Below, piece by piece: positions 25,175 through 37,135 of a stretch of DNA of 64,000 nucleotides; the first letter of the stretch is position 1, and each line of letters begins with the position of its first letter. The DNA is from Bradysia coprophila (lineage: Eukaryota; Arthropoda; Insecta; Diptera; Sciaridae). The DNA lies in assembly GCF_014529535.1 (NCBI RefSeq), contig NW_023503372.1:1897772-1961771 (forward strand), given 5' to 3'. The notes under the pieces were generated by a model, which was not told the origin of the DNA, did not search any database, and saw nothing but the letters and a program-made list of their open reading frames with translations. Made by a program: the position numbers and the translations under genes.

Positions 25175-26087
25175 TCACTTTATGCAATTCCGAGAGCTAA
25201 ATAAATCAAATTGAAATTTCGTTTCATTCAACATACATGTGAAATTCAAATATCTCTTGCCTCGCACAACTTTATCGTAGTCCGCTGTATAAGGTTTGAA
25301 TGATTCCTTCATCTGATCGATAGAAGGGCCATCTTCATCCGACTGATCTGTGTATTTGAACGAATAATTTTTTTTTTAATTTCGGAGAATCATCGAGAGA
25401 AGAATGTTTCACCTGCGTATTCTCCACATGCCATGATAGGATGCAACTCGTCAAACTGATAATGGTCTAGCAATTTTTTGTCTGCTCCATTTTCCAACAG
25501 TAATTTGACATTTACGTCTCGGCCTGAAAATCTTTTCATTTAGTTCACATAACTCGTCAATCCTATAGTGGAATTTTCTGATCAGTTACCATATTTATAA
25601 GCGAAAATGAGTGGTGCAGTTTCGTATTCATCGAAGTAATCTGCATATTCATTTACATTGGCGCCATTAGCAATTAGCAACTTGACGGCAGTTTCGGAAC
25701 CTATATTCAATGAAGTCACACAATGTCATTTTCCGTAATATTACGCTATTTATACCAGTTTACCGAACGCAGCTGCCATATGGAGTGATGCCATTCCATG
25801 AATGTCTTTTTTGTTCACATCGACGCCTTTCTGAATAAGTGAAACTATGTGATCTTCGTGATCTAAATTAATCAAAATCATATTAAAAGTAAATATTCAT
25901 CGAAACAAAACGTCGTTTGCATTACCTAGGATCACAGCTACGTGCAATAATGTACTACGAGAAGCACCAAAAATTGTCTGCAATTAAACGGATGTTTTTG
26001 GGAATTCTCTACAGCTTTTAATGATATTAAAAAAAACATTAACTTACATTTGCTAATGCTCTGATAGTCGGACTTGACGCTCTCGAT
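25175..26087 (-). CDS. Ankyrin-repeat protein, 5' end not found
   Basis: Six minus-strand exons join in frame: 26087-26048, 25977-25926, 25862-25764, 25700-25590, 25523-25413, 25347-25175 (stop). The product of about 195 residues has ankyrin repeats one per exon (STLLHVAVILD..., ASLHMAAAFG..., APLIFAYKYG..., with the usual LL..GADVN-type ends: LLIANGANVN, LLLENGADKK). An acidic, non-repeat tail follows (DQSDEDGPSI). Ankyrin repeats bind other proteins, so no more exact role can be assigned. The first visible exon needs two bases from an upstream exon. The only nearby ATG (26229) lies in a MITE fragment and no splice of the right phase reaches it. Either the start exon is further upstream or the gene has lost it. 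Confidence 0.7.
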
Positions 26088-26174
26088 CTGTTAATTTTAA
26101 AGAAATGCAATTAAAATTCGAGTACGATCGTATTCTCCCTATGAAACAGGGCCTGTTTTTAAAGAAATACAAAT

Positions 26175-26270
26175 TACAGTAGACAACTTTGAAATAAGTC
26201 ACGCATTTTGTGTCAGCTGATCCACTCATATTCAAACGAAACGTGCTTTTATCTCCTGCAAGCTGATATT
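26175..26270. repeat. Partial MITE copy next to the ankyrin gene
   Basis: TTACAGTAGACAACTTTGAA and the following CAGCTGATCCACTCAT match the left half of the element at 56747-56951. It lacks the right half. It probably separates the ankyrin gene from its original 5' end. Confidence 0.5.
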
Positions 26271-26405
26271 TCATACATTACGCGTTTCTGCATATAAACA
26301 CAAACACATACAAAACCACAGCCTATACGATTGGATAATTCACACATAACCCACCTAGGGTAAATTTACTTTCCATCTACATATTTGAAAAAAAAATCGC
26401 CGAAC

Positions 26406-26464
26406 GGCTGAAGCGAACACGGGACCAGCAGCATATCAACCAAACATGCTGACCACTGCGCCAA
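26406..26464 (-). ncRNA. tRNA-like fragment, possible SINE head
   Basis: On the minus strand the sequence TTGGCGCAGTGGTCAGCAT resembles a polymerase III A box (TGGCGCAGTGG), and about 30 bases later GTGTTCGCTTC resembles a B box. A full tRNA cloverleaf cannot be drawn. It abuts the retroelement fragment, so it could be a SINE head or a tRNA relic at the insertion point. Confidence 0.3.
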
Positions 26465-26485
26465 CAAATCACATAACGAGAGGTT

Positions 26486-28022
26486 TCAGGCCTGACACTT
26501 AATCCATCGAAGTGCGATGTACATATCATAAACGCAACCAAAGAACAGAAAGATGCCATGTACGCTGCTATATCGGAAGAATTACCCGGCATTCGTCTGA
26601 AGGAAGAAATTGATCTTCTCGGATCGTTAATACATAATTCATTAATTCCAAACTTCATTAAACAGAAAAAAGACATTGTACAATCGATGTGCGAAAGACT
26701 GAAACTTCTAGATGTCCACCCGGCATTGTGCCTGTTCCGATATTGCATGTCATCGCCGAAATTCATCTATCTGTTACGAACTTGTCCAACTTTCATGTTT
26801 CAAAATCTTCTGGAAGAAGTTGATGAACTTTTTCGACAAACATTGGAAAATATTTGCAACATTAAAATGACCCCGAAAGTTTGGAGACAAACATCGTTAC
26901 CTTATTCATTGGCTGGAATTGGCATAAGAAAACTTGAAGATTTGGCGATTCCCGCATATCTTTCTTCAATTTTTCAATCAAAAAATTTATCAAATGTTTT
27001 ATTAGGTCAATTGAATTTGGACATCGTTGACACTGAAATTAAAAAAACTGATCGATGATCTGCCGTCCAGCCTGGTACCAGACACAGAAGCAAAACGTGA
27101 AAACCAAACAAATTGGGATTACCTGAATATGAAATTAATTTTCGAAACATTGTTGAGCAATGCTGACCAAACAGATAGAGCGCGCTTACTTGCATCATCC
27201 AAAAACGAATCGTCAAAGTGGTTGCTAGTGATACCGTCGTCTGAGTTGGGACTACTTTTGAACCACAATACAGCTCGAATTGCGGTTGCCATACGTTTGG
27301 GAGGGAAAGTATGCGAAAAACACACTTGCCGATGTGGAAAAACTGTCGAAGAAAACAGCCACCACGGTTTATCATGCATTAGGAGCGCTGGCAGAATTCC
27401 GAGACATGTAGGATTCAATAAAATAACATTGAATGCCTTATCTAAAATCGATTTCCCGAGCATGCTAGAACCGCCTGGAATAAGCAGATCGGACGGAAAG
27501 CGCGTTGACGGTGTAACCATCACTCCATGGGAACGAGGAAAATCTTTGATTTGGGATGCTACAGTTAGCGACACCGTTGCTCCATCATACCTGGCCCAAT
27601 CAGCGAAAATCGCTGGATCGGTCGCAGATCAATCAGAACGTCATAAACATAATCACTACATGGCATTAAAACGTGACTACAAATTCACTCCTATCGCTTT
27701 CGAAACGTTCGGGCCAATGGGAGAGGACACTAAGAAATTCATAAATAAAATCGGAAAACTGTTGCAACAAAAAACTGGAGAAAAGCGCTTGACAAATTTC
27801 TTGATACAACAATATTCAATAGAAATTCAGAGAGGAAACTGTGCATCAATTTTGAATCACTTCTCATGTACAATTGTATATACACTCGCTGGCACTCGTT
27901 ATATACAATTGTACATACGAAGTTATTCTCGAAATATACACCAAGGTAGAAAATGTACTGTTAAATGGGAAGCATTGATCGCAGGAAAAGGAAAATTCGA
28001 TCGCAGAATACATTTTCCTTGA
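26486..28022 (+). pseudogene. 5'-truncated non-LTR-type retroelement ORF, frameshifted
   Basis: This is the 3' half of a reverse-transcriptase polyprotein. It starts abruptly with SGLTLNPSKCDV, the segment that follows the catalytic box in many reverse transcriptases, so the catalytic core is missing. The first frame runs to 27058. The second opens at 27027 and continues to 28022, and the two meet at a run of seven A (about 27043-27049), consistent with a one-base indel. The second part has a zinc-knuckle-like CRCG...HHGLSC...RH motif, then KRVDGVTI...LIWDATVSDTVA, which resembles the PD-(D/E)XK endonuclease-like tail of some invertebrate retroelements (inference). A QRGNCASIL motif lies near the end. 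It is a dead copy, with no ATG in frame at its start and no visible 3' tail or target duplication. Confidence 0.75.
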
Positions 28023-29770
28023 ACAAAATTAAAATTAAAAACTTGACAAGCAGTTCCTCGCTCGATCGAATCATCTTTTCCTTTCGATCAATTCCTGTTT
28101 TTCATCGATCAGTTTAGATGCATGCCATTTAAAATTCCTTAGGCGCTGTTATGAAAGAACAGAGTGCAGCAGAGGCCAGATAATTTATTTGTCTATGGAT
28201 ACCTACACAGATGTCAGTGGTGGAGCTGAAAACCAAAAAAAATCACCTTTTTAACTACAAGCCCAACTAACGATAGTCATGTTTTTTTTAACCTGTTACA
28301 GACGGCTGTCATCTGTTATCGACAGTGACAGTAATAATAAATGACAAGCTATGACTAAAAAGGTCTTATGTTGCAAAAAGCATGGTCAAAACAAATGAAG
28401 TAAAAGATTTCTGAAATCAATCTCTGAAAATCTTCGATCAAATGAAGTAATAGATCAGTGAGTAAAACTGTTAATATGCTTGCCGTCTGTTACTGGTTAA
28501 AAAAAAAACAAACAATTTTACCAGCTAAAACGGTTCCAATGATGGTAAACAACAAAACAATGAACAATGCCATTTTCTGAGGAAACTTATTCGTGTTATT
28601 CAGAATGTAGACTGATTCAACACGGTCCGATGCATCCCTATATTATGTACACTGAAACAGCCGAGAAAATAAAAACGCATCTATAATATAAAACTTAATG
28701 TTTGTTGGTGTCTCTCTCTCTCTCCAACTTGGCATATATAGACAGGAGGAAAATTTAGAAATTTTTTTACTTTCATGCGTTGTTTGACGCGTGAAAATAC
28801 TTTTGGCGCGTGGAAATATTTTGTCATAATTAGGAAACCCAAAGAGCACAACTCTATAAGTAATTCCGAGCAAAGTCGGTTGAATGTAATTTAATCTGAT
28901 TCGTAAATTAGGTAATTTGTGCGCTGAGACGTTGTTGTTGAAGTGATTTTGTTCACTGATTCTGGCATAGCACTGCTCCTAGCATTAACACAGAAAATAT
29001 TTTGAGGATAATGGGATCAGAATGGGCTTTACAGTTCTTTTGTTAAGACATGAGTGATATGCTTAATTCGTGTGAGTTAAAATACACAACACCAATTAGT
29101 GTACACTAACGTGGGTTAAAAAAATGTCGACTTTTCTAAGCTGCTCATCCATTTTTTTACGTCTTACTGTAAATAAAAAAGAATGCCGTGTTTGCTAATT
29201 AAAAAAACAACACTTGCGCAGTGCTATGTGACAGCTTTTCTAAATATAAATTTATCTGATAGCTTTCCCTTTACAATGAGACCCCACACGATACATTTTT
29301 TTTACTTTAGAAAAAATCATAGCTCATCCTTTCATCAAGAACCGAGAAAAATTACACCTCCGAATAAATCATTTATATCAAAATTTTGGGCTTGTTTGAC
29401 AGATTTTAATGCTAGTAACAGTGCTATTCATTGCATATACATATTAGATAGTTACAAGTATGCTGTTCATGGTTGAGTAGTTTCCTTTTGAGTGTAGGTT
29501 AATTGTGTTGTGTACACGATGAACGAGGATGCCTGTTTTTACTTCAATCAAACAAAATTTGATTAAATAATAAGTCTAAAGTAATTCTATGCTCATATCT
29601 AATTGAGCAAATTGTGCACAATCATTTAGTGTACGAATTAAAAGCTTTGTGCAGCGAGTAACTGATGAACCATTTTGATCATTTTAGTAATAATTGTACA
29701 TTTTAGTTCAAAACAAACATCTCAAGTGTTGAGATGTAACATCTTAACTTCAGTAAACCGTTCATGTTAA

Positions 29771-30115
29771 GAGCGCTCACACCTTGGCAAATTTTTAGCC
29801 TACATTTGTGCGCAAAAATATTCGTTTTTTGATGATTTCTCTGAACCAAAATCTTTTTTTTAGAAAAAGTAAAACCATTAAAGCATGCAAAAATGTGTTA
29901 CTTTTAAAGGAAAAAAGTGTTTGTGATTGATAGCTTATCACACTTGGAGAAACATTTGCAAAATGTGTAAATTACACATTTTGCAATGTTTTCTCCCAGT
30001 AGGTCAAGTTTTAACTCACAAACCAAATTTTTCATTTTTGATTCAGAGAAATCATTAAAAAACGAATATTTTTGCGCACAATGTAGGCTAAAAATTTGCC
30101 AAGGGGTGAGCGCTC
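29771..30115. mobile_element. Long-armed MITE, about 345 bp
   Basis: Arms of about 75-80 bases (29771-29850 and about 30038-30115) are near-perfect inverted copies, starting GAGCGCTCAC and containing TTGGCAAATTTTTAGCCTAC. The ORF seen at 29986-30288 is partly made of the right arm and is not a gene. Confidence 0.75.
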
Positions 30116-30859
30116 TTCAACGGTTTCGATTTGACTTTCAGATGATCAAGGTAGTGCAACATACTCGTTCATCTCTGCAAAGATTACTGTTCGCTTGGAA
30201 ATTTGTCGGTTACATTCAAACAAACAAAAAACTCATTTGTGATCCATTTATTGCTTTGTGGAACTATAATTTGGAAAATAAAATCTAAAATGATAAATAT
30301 CGGTGGCCAGTTGGCATTAACAGTTGAAGTAAGAAAATCCAAATTTGAAAATTTTAAGCAGTGGAAAAACCAGCTAAGGTAAGGTAGACGATGAACAACT
30401 TCACTCTTAGAGGAGTTCTACTCAACCAAATATAAAGAGCATTAACTGAGACACACACACGTCGCTTATTCGCCACGATTAAATCTGTTTACAGTATTGT
30501 ATAAATGATGATACAAAATCTTATTTATTTAACCTTACGTTTTGTTACGTAAAAGAACTCTTGACTGAGGTCATCGTTTATTTCTGCCATGTTTGGCTGG
30601 CTTAAAATAGTCGGAAGAATATTTTCGGTCAATTTATGCAAGAAAATTCGTACGTGTAACAAAGGCTGTTTGTCTTTAACAATTTTAATAGGAAAATGAG
30701 AAAATAATTTCCAACACCAATTGGAGGATTCAAAGATCCAATCAAGCAGTTGTTCCGCCGAAAACAAGCGACAAGGAAGCGTTGAAATTTACTTTTCATG
30801 TCTTGGGCAAAAATTACGGAATTTTTCTCGTAAATAAGCCCTCAGCATGAAAAGTTGTA

Positions 30860-30947
30860 TACGCATCTGTTGTGGACCGTTTATTTTAGGCACTTTCGCT
30901 TTAGGTCTAAAATTGCCTATAAAATATACCGTCCACAACAGATACGT
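30860..30947. mobile_element. Short palindromic element related to the 40-kb modules
   Basis: ACGCATCTGTTGTGGACCGT faces a complementary ACCGTCCACAACAGATACGT, with TTTAGGCACTTTCG inside. This is the same design as the hairpin modules at 40030-40822 (CTGTTTTGGACG...TTTAGGCA). Confidence 0.6.
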
Positions 30948-31282
30948 AAATAACTATTTCGGTTCACTTTTTCATCGAATCGTTCACTTGAAATTCAAAT
31001 TTTAGGCACACTGACAGCATACATTTGTTGAAAATTCTTAAATCTGCTGAAAATGCCTATGAACAGTTAAAATAACGATTTGTCATTACACATTGATCCC
31101 GTACACTCATTAAATACTGTATAATATTGCCGCGACTATTTGAATCGCTATTGTAAATATGACCGAATTAAGGGTAATCGATGCGCGTCATCTATTATAA
31201 ATTATGATCAGTATTTGTATGTTCGTTTAGAGCGGTAATCGGAGTTTAGTTATAGTCATTCTGTTTGAATCGCTCTAAGAAG

Positions 31283-31334
31283 CAACAACCAACCAACCAA
31301 CCAACCAACAACATCCAACCAACCAACCAATTGT
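31283..31334. repeat. CCAA-rich simple repeat
   Basis: Runs of CCAA (CAACCAACCAACCAACCAAC) are interrupted by ACATC. It lies about 290 bases upstream of the annexin start codon, probably in its promoter or 5' UTR. Confidence 0.8.
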
Positions 31335-31620
31335 TAAACCGATCAAATTGTTAATAAAGAAATTAAATCAAATATTAAAATTCTAGGATTTTAAACAAAT
31401 ACTCATTAAATAAATCTCTACGAAACAAACCGATCCCAGTCATCAATACCCTACTATGCGTACTCCATTATCTCAAAAAAAATCTCGCTCAAATTACTGC
31501 GAGCAGTTCGAAAACTTTAGTTTATCGCCAGCCGTCGATTGCATAAATACGATCTGCTTTTCTCTCAAAAAAAAAACAACAATTTGATTCCATCAATTGA
31601 ATAAGTAAATATTTGCAATT

Positions 31621-33804
31621 ATGCTAAAATACATTCTGCTAGTTGGTGCCTTCAGTATTATTTGTCAAGAAACTAATGGTCAATTACGTAAGTGTTTGCA
31701 TATAGTTTACAGTAAAATTCATCAAGACGTGTTTTATTGTGAATTCGAGCGGATCTGGATACTTCATGACTTAAAAGCTTTCCGAGAAATTTTCATTTAC
31801 GTAAAACATGACCCTACGAGACCGTGTCAAAAGCATTAATCTCAAGCTCCAAAAATTTATTTACGTGGAGTATGGAGAGATAGATAAAAAAAAGTTTTGT
31901 TTCATTTCATTCCATGCTAAAATCATCCATTAGTGAATAGGATAACGTTTTTCATTTGTGATGCTGGTGGCCGACATTTTTTTGTAGAATATTATTTACT
32001 TGCTTATCAAGAGGTCAACCAGGAACGTATAAAATCAAATCAAATTAGCGATAACCGTTAGGTAACTGTCGTTGGCACCTCAATTATTTCGTCTTTGACT
32101 TATTATGTGAATTATGGAACAAACCGATTTCTATTTGGCCCAAAATCAGCCTTCAATCCGAGCAAAAGACCATTCAGCATCTGCAGTTTTAGTAATTAGT
32201 TGAAGCTGTGACAAATTTGCTTTTGGCCCATGCTTTTTAGTGCTCCAATCGGTTCTTACCTTAACCTATAACTAAATCCAAACAATCGCTGAATGATGTC
32301 ACTTAATTATGTAGGTGCTAGTGACTTGTGTATCTGAGGTATTCAGCAATTTTTCGCTGTAAACAACCATAAGGCTGATTATGTTAGACTTTATAGAGTT
32401 ATAGAGGTAGAACCCATTTTTCAGACTTTACAGTTGTGCTGCACTACATGTAGTCTAATGCATGTAGGTCAGCTAGAATTCTTCTGGCATTTACCAACTC
32501 CTAACATTGTGGACATAACATTAATAATTTAATTTCATTTTACATTTACAACCAGAATGGGGTAGCATATTCGGCACAAATGGGAAGAATGTTACACTCA
32601 ATATACCAACGGTGTTACCCGCAAGGCCCTTCAATCCCACACACATCTGTGAGCTACTGAAATTAAGCATGCAAGGTATCGGCCGCGATTCTGAAACCAT
32701 ATTGAAAATTCTCGCTACTTACACATACAGTCAACGTTACGAAATCGCTGCCACCTACAAAACGTTGTACAACCAAGACTTGGTTCAAAAATTATTTACC
32801 GAGTTCGATGGTAACATACTCGATGTTATTCAGTATCTGTTCTGGCCCGCCGAGAAGATGTATGCAAAAGAGTTTCGTGATGCTGTTCAAGGTTTGGGTA
32901 CGGATGAGCGGTCGTTGATTGAATTGACTGCGAGCTTAGATGGACAAATGTTGCGTAGAGTGTCTAGTGCATATCAGCAGATGTACGAAAAGACTTTGGA
33001 AAAAGACATAAAGGGCGATACAAGCGGTTTCTTCAGGGACCTTTTACTCGAATTAATAAAGGGACGTGAGCCTGACAATAGTCCGAATTCGGTGGCATTA
33101 CCTTCATATACAGTTGATACCCTGAACCGGTTAGGTAGCGGACAATGGTCAAATAATAAGGATACGATCCGCGACATTTTCTGTAAGAAATCCTTTACTG
33201 AACTGGCTGAAATATTTGCTGAATATGAACGTCGCAACGGACACAAGATTGAAGTCGACATTGAGAACGAATTCAGTAGTGATGTCAAGAAAACATTGCT
33301 AGCTGTTGGTACGTAACACATAATAATTAATGTATAATTTAGAGAGCGCCACCATTGCTTCGTGCTGCATTCGAATCAAACGCCAACGAAGAGATGGCCG
33401 CTAATTTAAGTGCAGCACCGAACGGTGGTCAATGATCTTTGGAAAGAAAATATAAAAAAGTGAAAATTTATCCTTTTTGTAGCAAAATGTGCTCGTAATC
33501 GTCCTCAATTCTTAGCTGAACAATTGAACAAGTCAATGTCGAATTTCGGCATCAACCACAATGTACTGCATCGAATTATTGTCGGACGATGCGAAATCGA
33601 TTTGGGTAATATCAAGGAGGAATTTGCAAAAATCAATGGCGTCGGCATCAACGTGTGGCTCAAAGTAAGTTGAAGATTTAGCTTTACATGAAAGCTGACC
33701 TCTTAAAAATAATCATATCTTTTTCGTAGTCCGCAATCGAAGGAAATTATTGGTCTTTAATCGTACAATTAGCTGGATATGCGCCAGAATACTTTAAGGA
33801 CTAA
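31621..33804 (+). CDS. Annexin with N-terminal signal peptide
   Basis: Annexins bind acidic phospholipid membranes in a calcium-dependent way. Exons 31621-31687, 32556-33308, 33483-33664 and 33730-33804 join in frame to 358 residues (usual length about 320). Exon 1 encodes MLKYILLVGAFSIICQETNG, a textbook signal peptide, which is unusual because typical annexins lack one. Four annexin repeats follow at about 45-115, 118-190, 200-275 and 277-350. Repeat 2 keeps the canonical calcium loop (GLGTDE with a downstream GDTSG). Repeat 1 has GIGRD, repeat 3 LGSGQW and repeat 4 NFGINH, so those loops are altered. The protein should be exported by the classical route and act outside cells, perhaps binding exposed phosphatidylserine (inference). 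A separate untranslated or cytosolic first exon cannot be excluded, because exon 1 is about 870 bases from exon 2. Confidence 0.88.
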
Positions 33805-33950
33805 ATTTTGATCGTTTCTTTTGACGTTTTGCTGTTTTCATTCTAATTTTTAGCTGAGAATTCATTTTTCTCATATTTTTACATAAAATCTTTCTGAATC
33901 TTTGAGAAACTTTAATAGAAGACAAAAATATCACGAATATAGAAGAAGAA

Positions 33951-34003
33951 GTGGGTGGAATATAACCTGCACCTAAGCCTCAGATGGACCTGTTGTGCTT
34001 CTA
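33951..34003 (+). repeat. 53-bp dispersed repeat, copy 1
   Basis: GTGGGTGGAATATAACCTGC and the following CTAAGCCTCAGATGGACC recur at 34819-34871 with about one mismatch (GACCTG/GGCCTG). It may be the 3' tail of a SINE or LINE. Confidence 0.6.
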
Positions 34004-34818
34004 AAATATCACCAATATAATTATCGAATCTGTTACTTCAGTTGATTAACACATTTTGAAGGGAGTAGCAAATCTCTTACTTCAATAGCTTTATCATATA
34101 ATTTACAATAAAAGTCCACATCAAAGTGACATTCTAATTAAGTTATGTCTCCACTGCAGCGCCGTTAACAGATGTTACATATTCGTTCGTAAAAGGTAAT
34201 GCGGCAAAAAAAATCTTTTAATGACAGGCGATCCTCTTCCTAATAAAGATTAATTTAATTAATCATTCACCGACAGTGCGTTGGTTCGACAGAATTCAAC
34301 AATGACGACGATATGGACTTGGATTGAATACTGATTGAAAATGAAGCAGGTGCTTGGGGAAATTCGCTGTAGGTATTTAGATTAATCAGGGTGGTACGGT
34401 CATCATTTAAATCAAGACAACCTTACAGTCGTCATCAGGAACTTGTCTAAAATGTCAGGTCCCAGAGCGGCCACTTCGGAGGGTTGCACATGCACAACGT
34501 AGTCTCTATGTCTTAATTGAAGGAATTTAAGGCATCTATAGATGATGTGTTTGCCCCTTTCTTAAAGGTATAGGAGTAGGTATAAAAAGTATCGATTGGA
34601 AGAACCGGAGATCGCAGCGTTCACTCCTTCGTCATTAAAGTAGAACAAATCAACGCAGGTGAATGTATGATACACTTCCCGATTGTAAGTTGAACAAATT
34701 CATAATTTAGAGTTCAAATATTAAAGATGTGCAAAACAGTTCAGGTAAGGCCATCTGTGCCACCCCGAAAAAGTTGAAAAACTGCTTATCTAGGTCTTAG
34801 ATAGATAGATAGAATAAG

Positions 34819-34871
34819 TGGGTGGAATATAACCTGCACCTAAGCCTCAGATGGGCCTGTTGTGCTTCCCC
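34819..34871 (+). repeat. 53-bp dispersed repeat, copy 2
   Basis: This is the partner of the copy at 33951. It is preceded by TAGATAGATAGA, a simple repeat of the type found at retroelement 3' ends. Confidence 0.6.
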
Positions 34872-35582
34872 ACAGTTACTTAAATTCTTTTGGTTTTATC
34901 TAGGTCTTAGTGACTGACTTCTTAAAACATCAGCGCTAAGCAAATAGAAAGAAGATCATATAAGATGTTGGGGAACGACACCTTTTTACTCAATAAAATA
35001 TCTCGAAAATGATTACACATCATATGGGACTAAAATTATTCTAAGTGTCGCAAGATCATTAATGTAAAACCTAAAAGAAAGCACTTTAACGTCTCCTCTT
35101 AATCATTTATCAGATCAAATGTTATTGTTATACTGAAAAACAATTCTACGAACAACATAATTATGCAAACGCAACAAAAAATTGAATAACAAAAACAAAA
35201 TAAATTTGGATTTTCCCAATCAAAAAAGTGATTCTATAAAATTCTCTGAACGAACGAACCAAATTAAACCCTAGCTCGTTTGATTCTGTTGTGTTGTTTT
35301 TCTAGAGCCGAATAAAAAGAAGAAAAAAAAGAATGGCTAATCATGTGCCAACCGAAATGATAAAATCGATTCTCTGACAAGAATACTATTAATTATTGCG
35401 TTATACGGTTCAAGTAATTTTTTACCTCGTTAATCGACATTGTAAGGTTCAATTCATAAACATTTTGTATACTGATGAGAGATTAATAGAAGCTTAACGT
35501 TTCGCAGATGACATATCATTATTAGAACTATCACATCTGTTACGTATATGATTTGTTCTTGTTATTTTAACACATTAAACTA

Positions 35583-35796
35583 CAGGGGACGTCAGTGAAA
35601 TTAAGACATGAACTTGCTTGAGCTGTTTGTCAGTTGATCTACTTATGCAAACGAAAGTATTTATATGGGTTAAATAGGTACAGGCATGTGTGTTACAACC
35701 GAATAATCCCGTATGAGTAGGAGTTTCGTTTGTGTAACTGAACCAGCTGAGAAACAGCTGAAAAAAATCATGCCTAAATTTCACTGGCGTCCCCTG
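35583..35796. mobile_element. MITE, CAGGGGACG family
   Basis: The ends CAGGGGACGTCAGTGAAATT and AATTTCACTGGCGTCCCCTG are inverted copies. The internal GAGCTGTTTGTCAGTTGATC resembles the copy at 51485-51652 inside the TEP gene. Confidence 0.75.
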
Positions 35797-36969
35797 AAAA
35801 TGTCTTTTTTTCAATATGCACAAGGTTGTCGATAAAAGATCATATGGCAGTCTGTAAAAACCTCACCATGCAGGTTAATAATGCGTAGATACCTGACACC
35901 TGACCACAAACTTTTACCGACGGTTTATTTCTAAGATTGAAAGTACCAAACATCAACAAAACTACATACACGATTGGAACAGCGAAATCATAAAAAGTGT
36001 CGACCATTTTAGCGTAATTTATACTTTAGATATCTACAACTATTGGAAAATAGATATTTTGAATGGTGAGATAGGAATTTGATCAAAGTTTGAATCGACC
36101 TTTTAGATGAGGTTGTTATTGACAAAGAAATGAAGACGAAAGTAGTCAATGATTTCAATTCTAAGTAGCTACAACAAACAACAGAACTCTGAATACTGTT
36201 TTTATCATTCTACAAATGCAATGCAAGCATGAGTGGTCGTAGGGACATAGGTCACTATTTTTATGGCTGATTTTTTTTTGACTGATATGATAAAGAAAGT
36301 AGTTAAACAAAAATGAACCTTCCGTTGAGGAATTTGCCAAGCGTTGACAATTTTCATAGAGTTCTTTTCTTTTCCTTCCTGACAGGTTTCGCAAGTCCAT
36401 TGTAGCTCTTTGATTGCGTATAAAAAAAATGTGAAACCTTTCTTTTCCTTTTGAAATTTTCATGTTTTATGATTCAACATCTACTCTGTATCATCACTAA
36501 TTTTACTGATATTGTAACTCCGAGACGATCAGGCTTCAATTCGTACAAGCAATAACCAAAGCTTCTTGATTAACCTAGTCTTTTTGGTGGTTTTTCTTCT
36601 AGTTAAACTGTTTCGGGGCATCGCCGATCCAAGTTTAAATTTATATTATCGAATGTAAGGTACAAAAGTTAGACAATTTAAACATATATGATTTTCCAAT
36701 ACTGAAACGTATTTTTCACTCATTGAAACTATCAACACGTTCTACTAAAATGACCATTCATTACTAACTTTAGTTTCTTCTGAGCGAATACGCTGAATTT
36801 TAATTGTATACATACCTGGTTTTCAAGGTATGTATATTACACATGGTGTATGTTCACACAAAGAACTTAGTCTGGGCCTGCAGTCGTTTTTTTTTAATTC
36901 AAGTAAAAAACGTTCCTAAAGTATATCCCCAGTCTGCTACTTCTTCTAACATTTACAATCAAATTGATA

Positions 36970-37135
36970 AAAAATCTTTTACTTCATTAGCTGTAAACAT
37001 TTTGCTATAAATACATGACCGGCCAGAGCTTATTGTTATTTCGTCGTGACCGTCGATAGCAGATAACATAGCCGGTGTGTAAATGATAATGTTTGATTTA
37101 ATGCATCACCAATTGAGAAACCAAAACGCGTAAAA
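36970..37135. repeat. Dispersed repeat with GAAGTAAAAGAT ends
   Basis: AAAATCTTTTACTTCATTAG at the left and AAAACGCGTAAAAGATAA at the right flank a GATAGCAGATAAC core. Related text (TGTTATCGACAG or its complement, with ATGAAGTAAAAGAT nearby) occurs at about 12640-12760, 17880-18000, 28310-28410 and 42360-42475. This is probably one decayed transposon family. Confidence 0.5.

Larger units (their letters stand above)
28023..31620. other. Intergenic region before the annexin gene
   Basis: About 3.6 kb without a recognised gene. It has a dispersed-repeat copy (about 28290-28450, with GAAGTAAAAGATT), a CT microsatellite near 28715, the hairpin elements at 29771 and 30860, and a CCAA array at 31283-31334. 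Open stretches up to 100 codons have no known domain. Confidence 0.5.

Noticed and set aside
26053..26274. 73-codon minus-strand ORF as the first exon of the ankyrin gene
   Set aside because: It lies in a partial MITE and no donor of the required phase 2 connects it to the exon at 26087.
27119..27574. 151-codon minus-strand ORF
   Set aside because: It is antisense to the retroelement ORF, which has clear family motifs on the + strand.
29986..30288. 100-codon ORF
   Set aside because: Its first part is the arm of the hairpin at 29771-30115.
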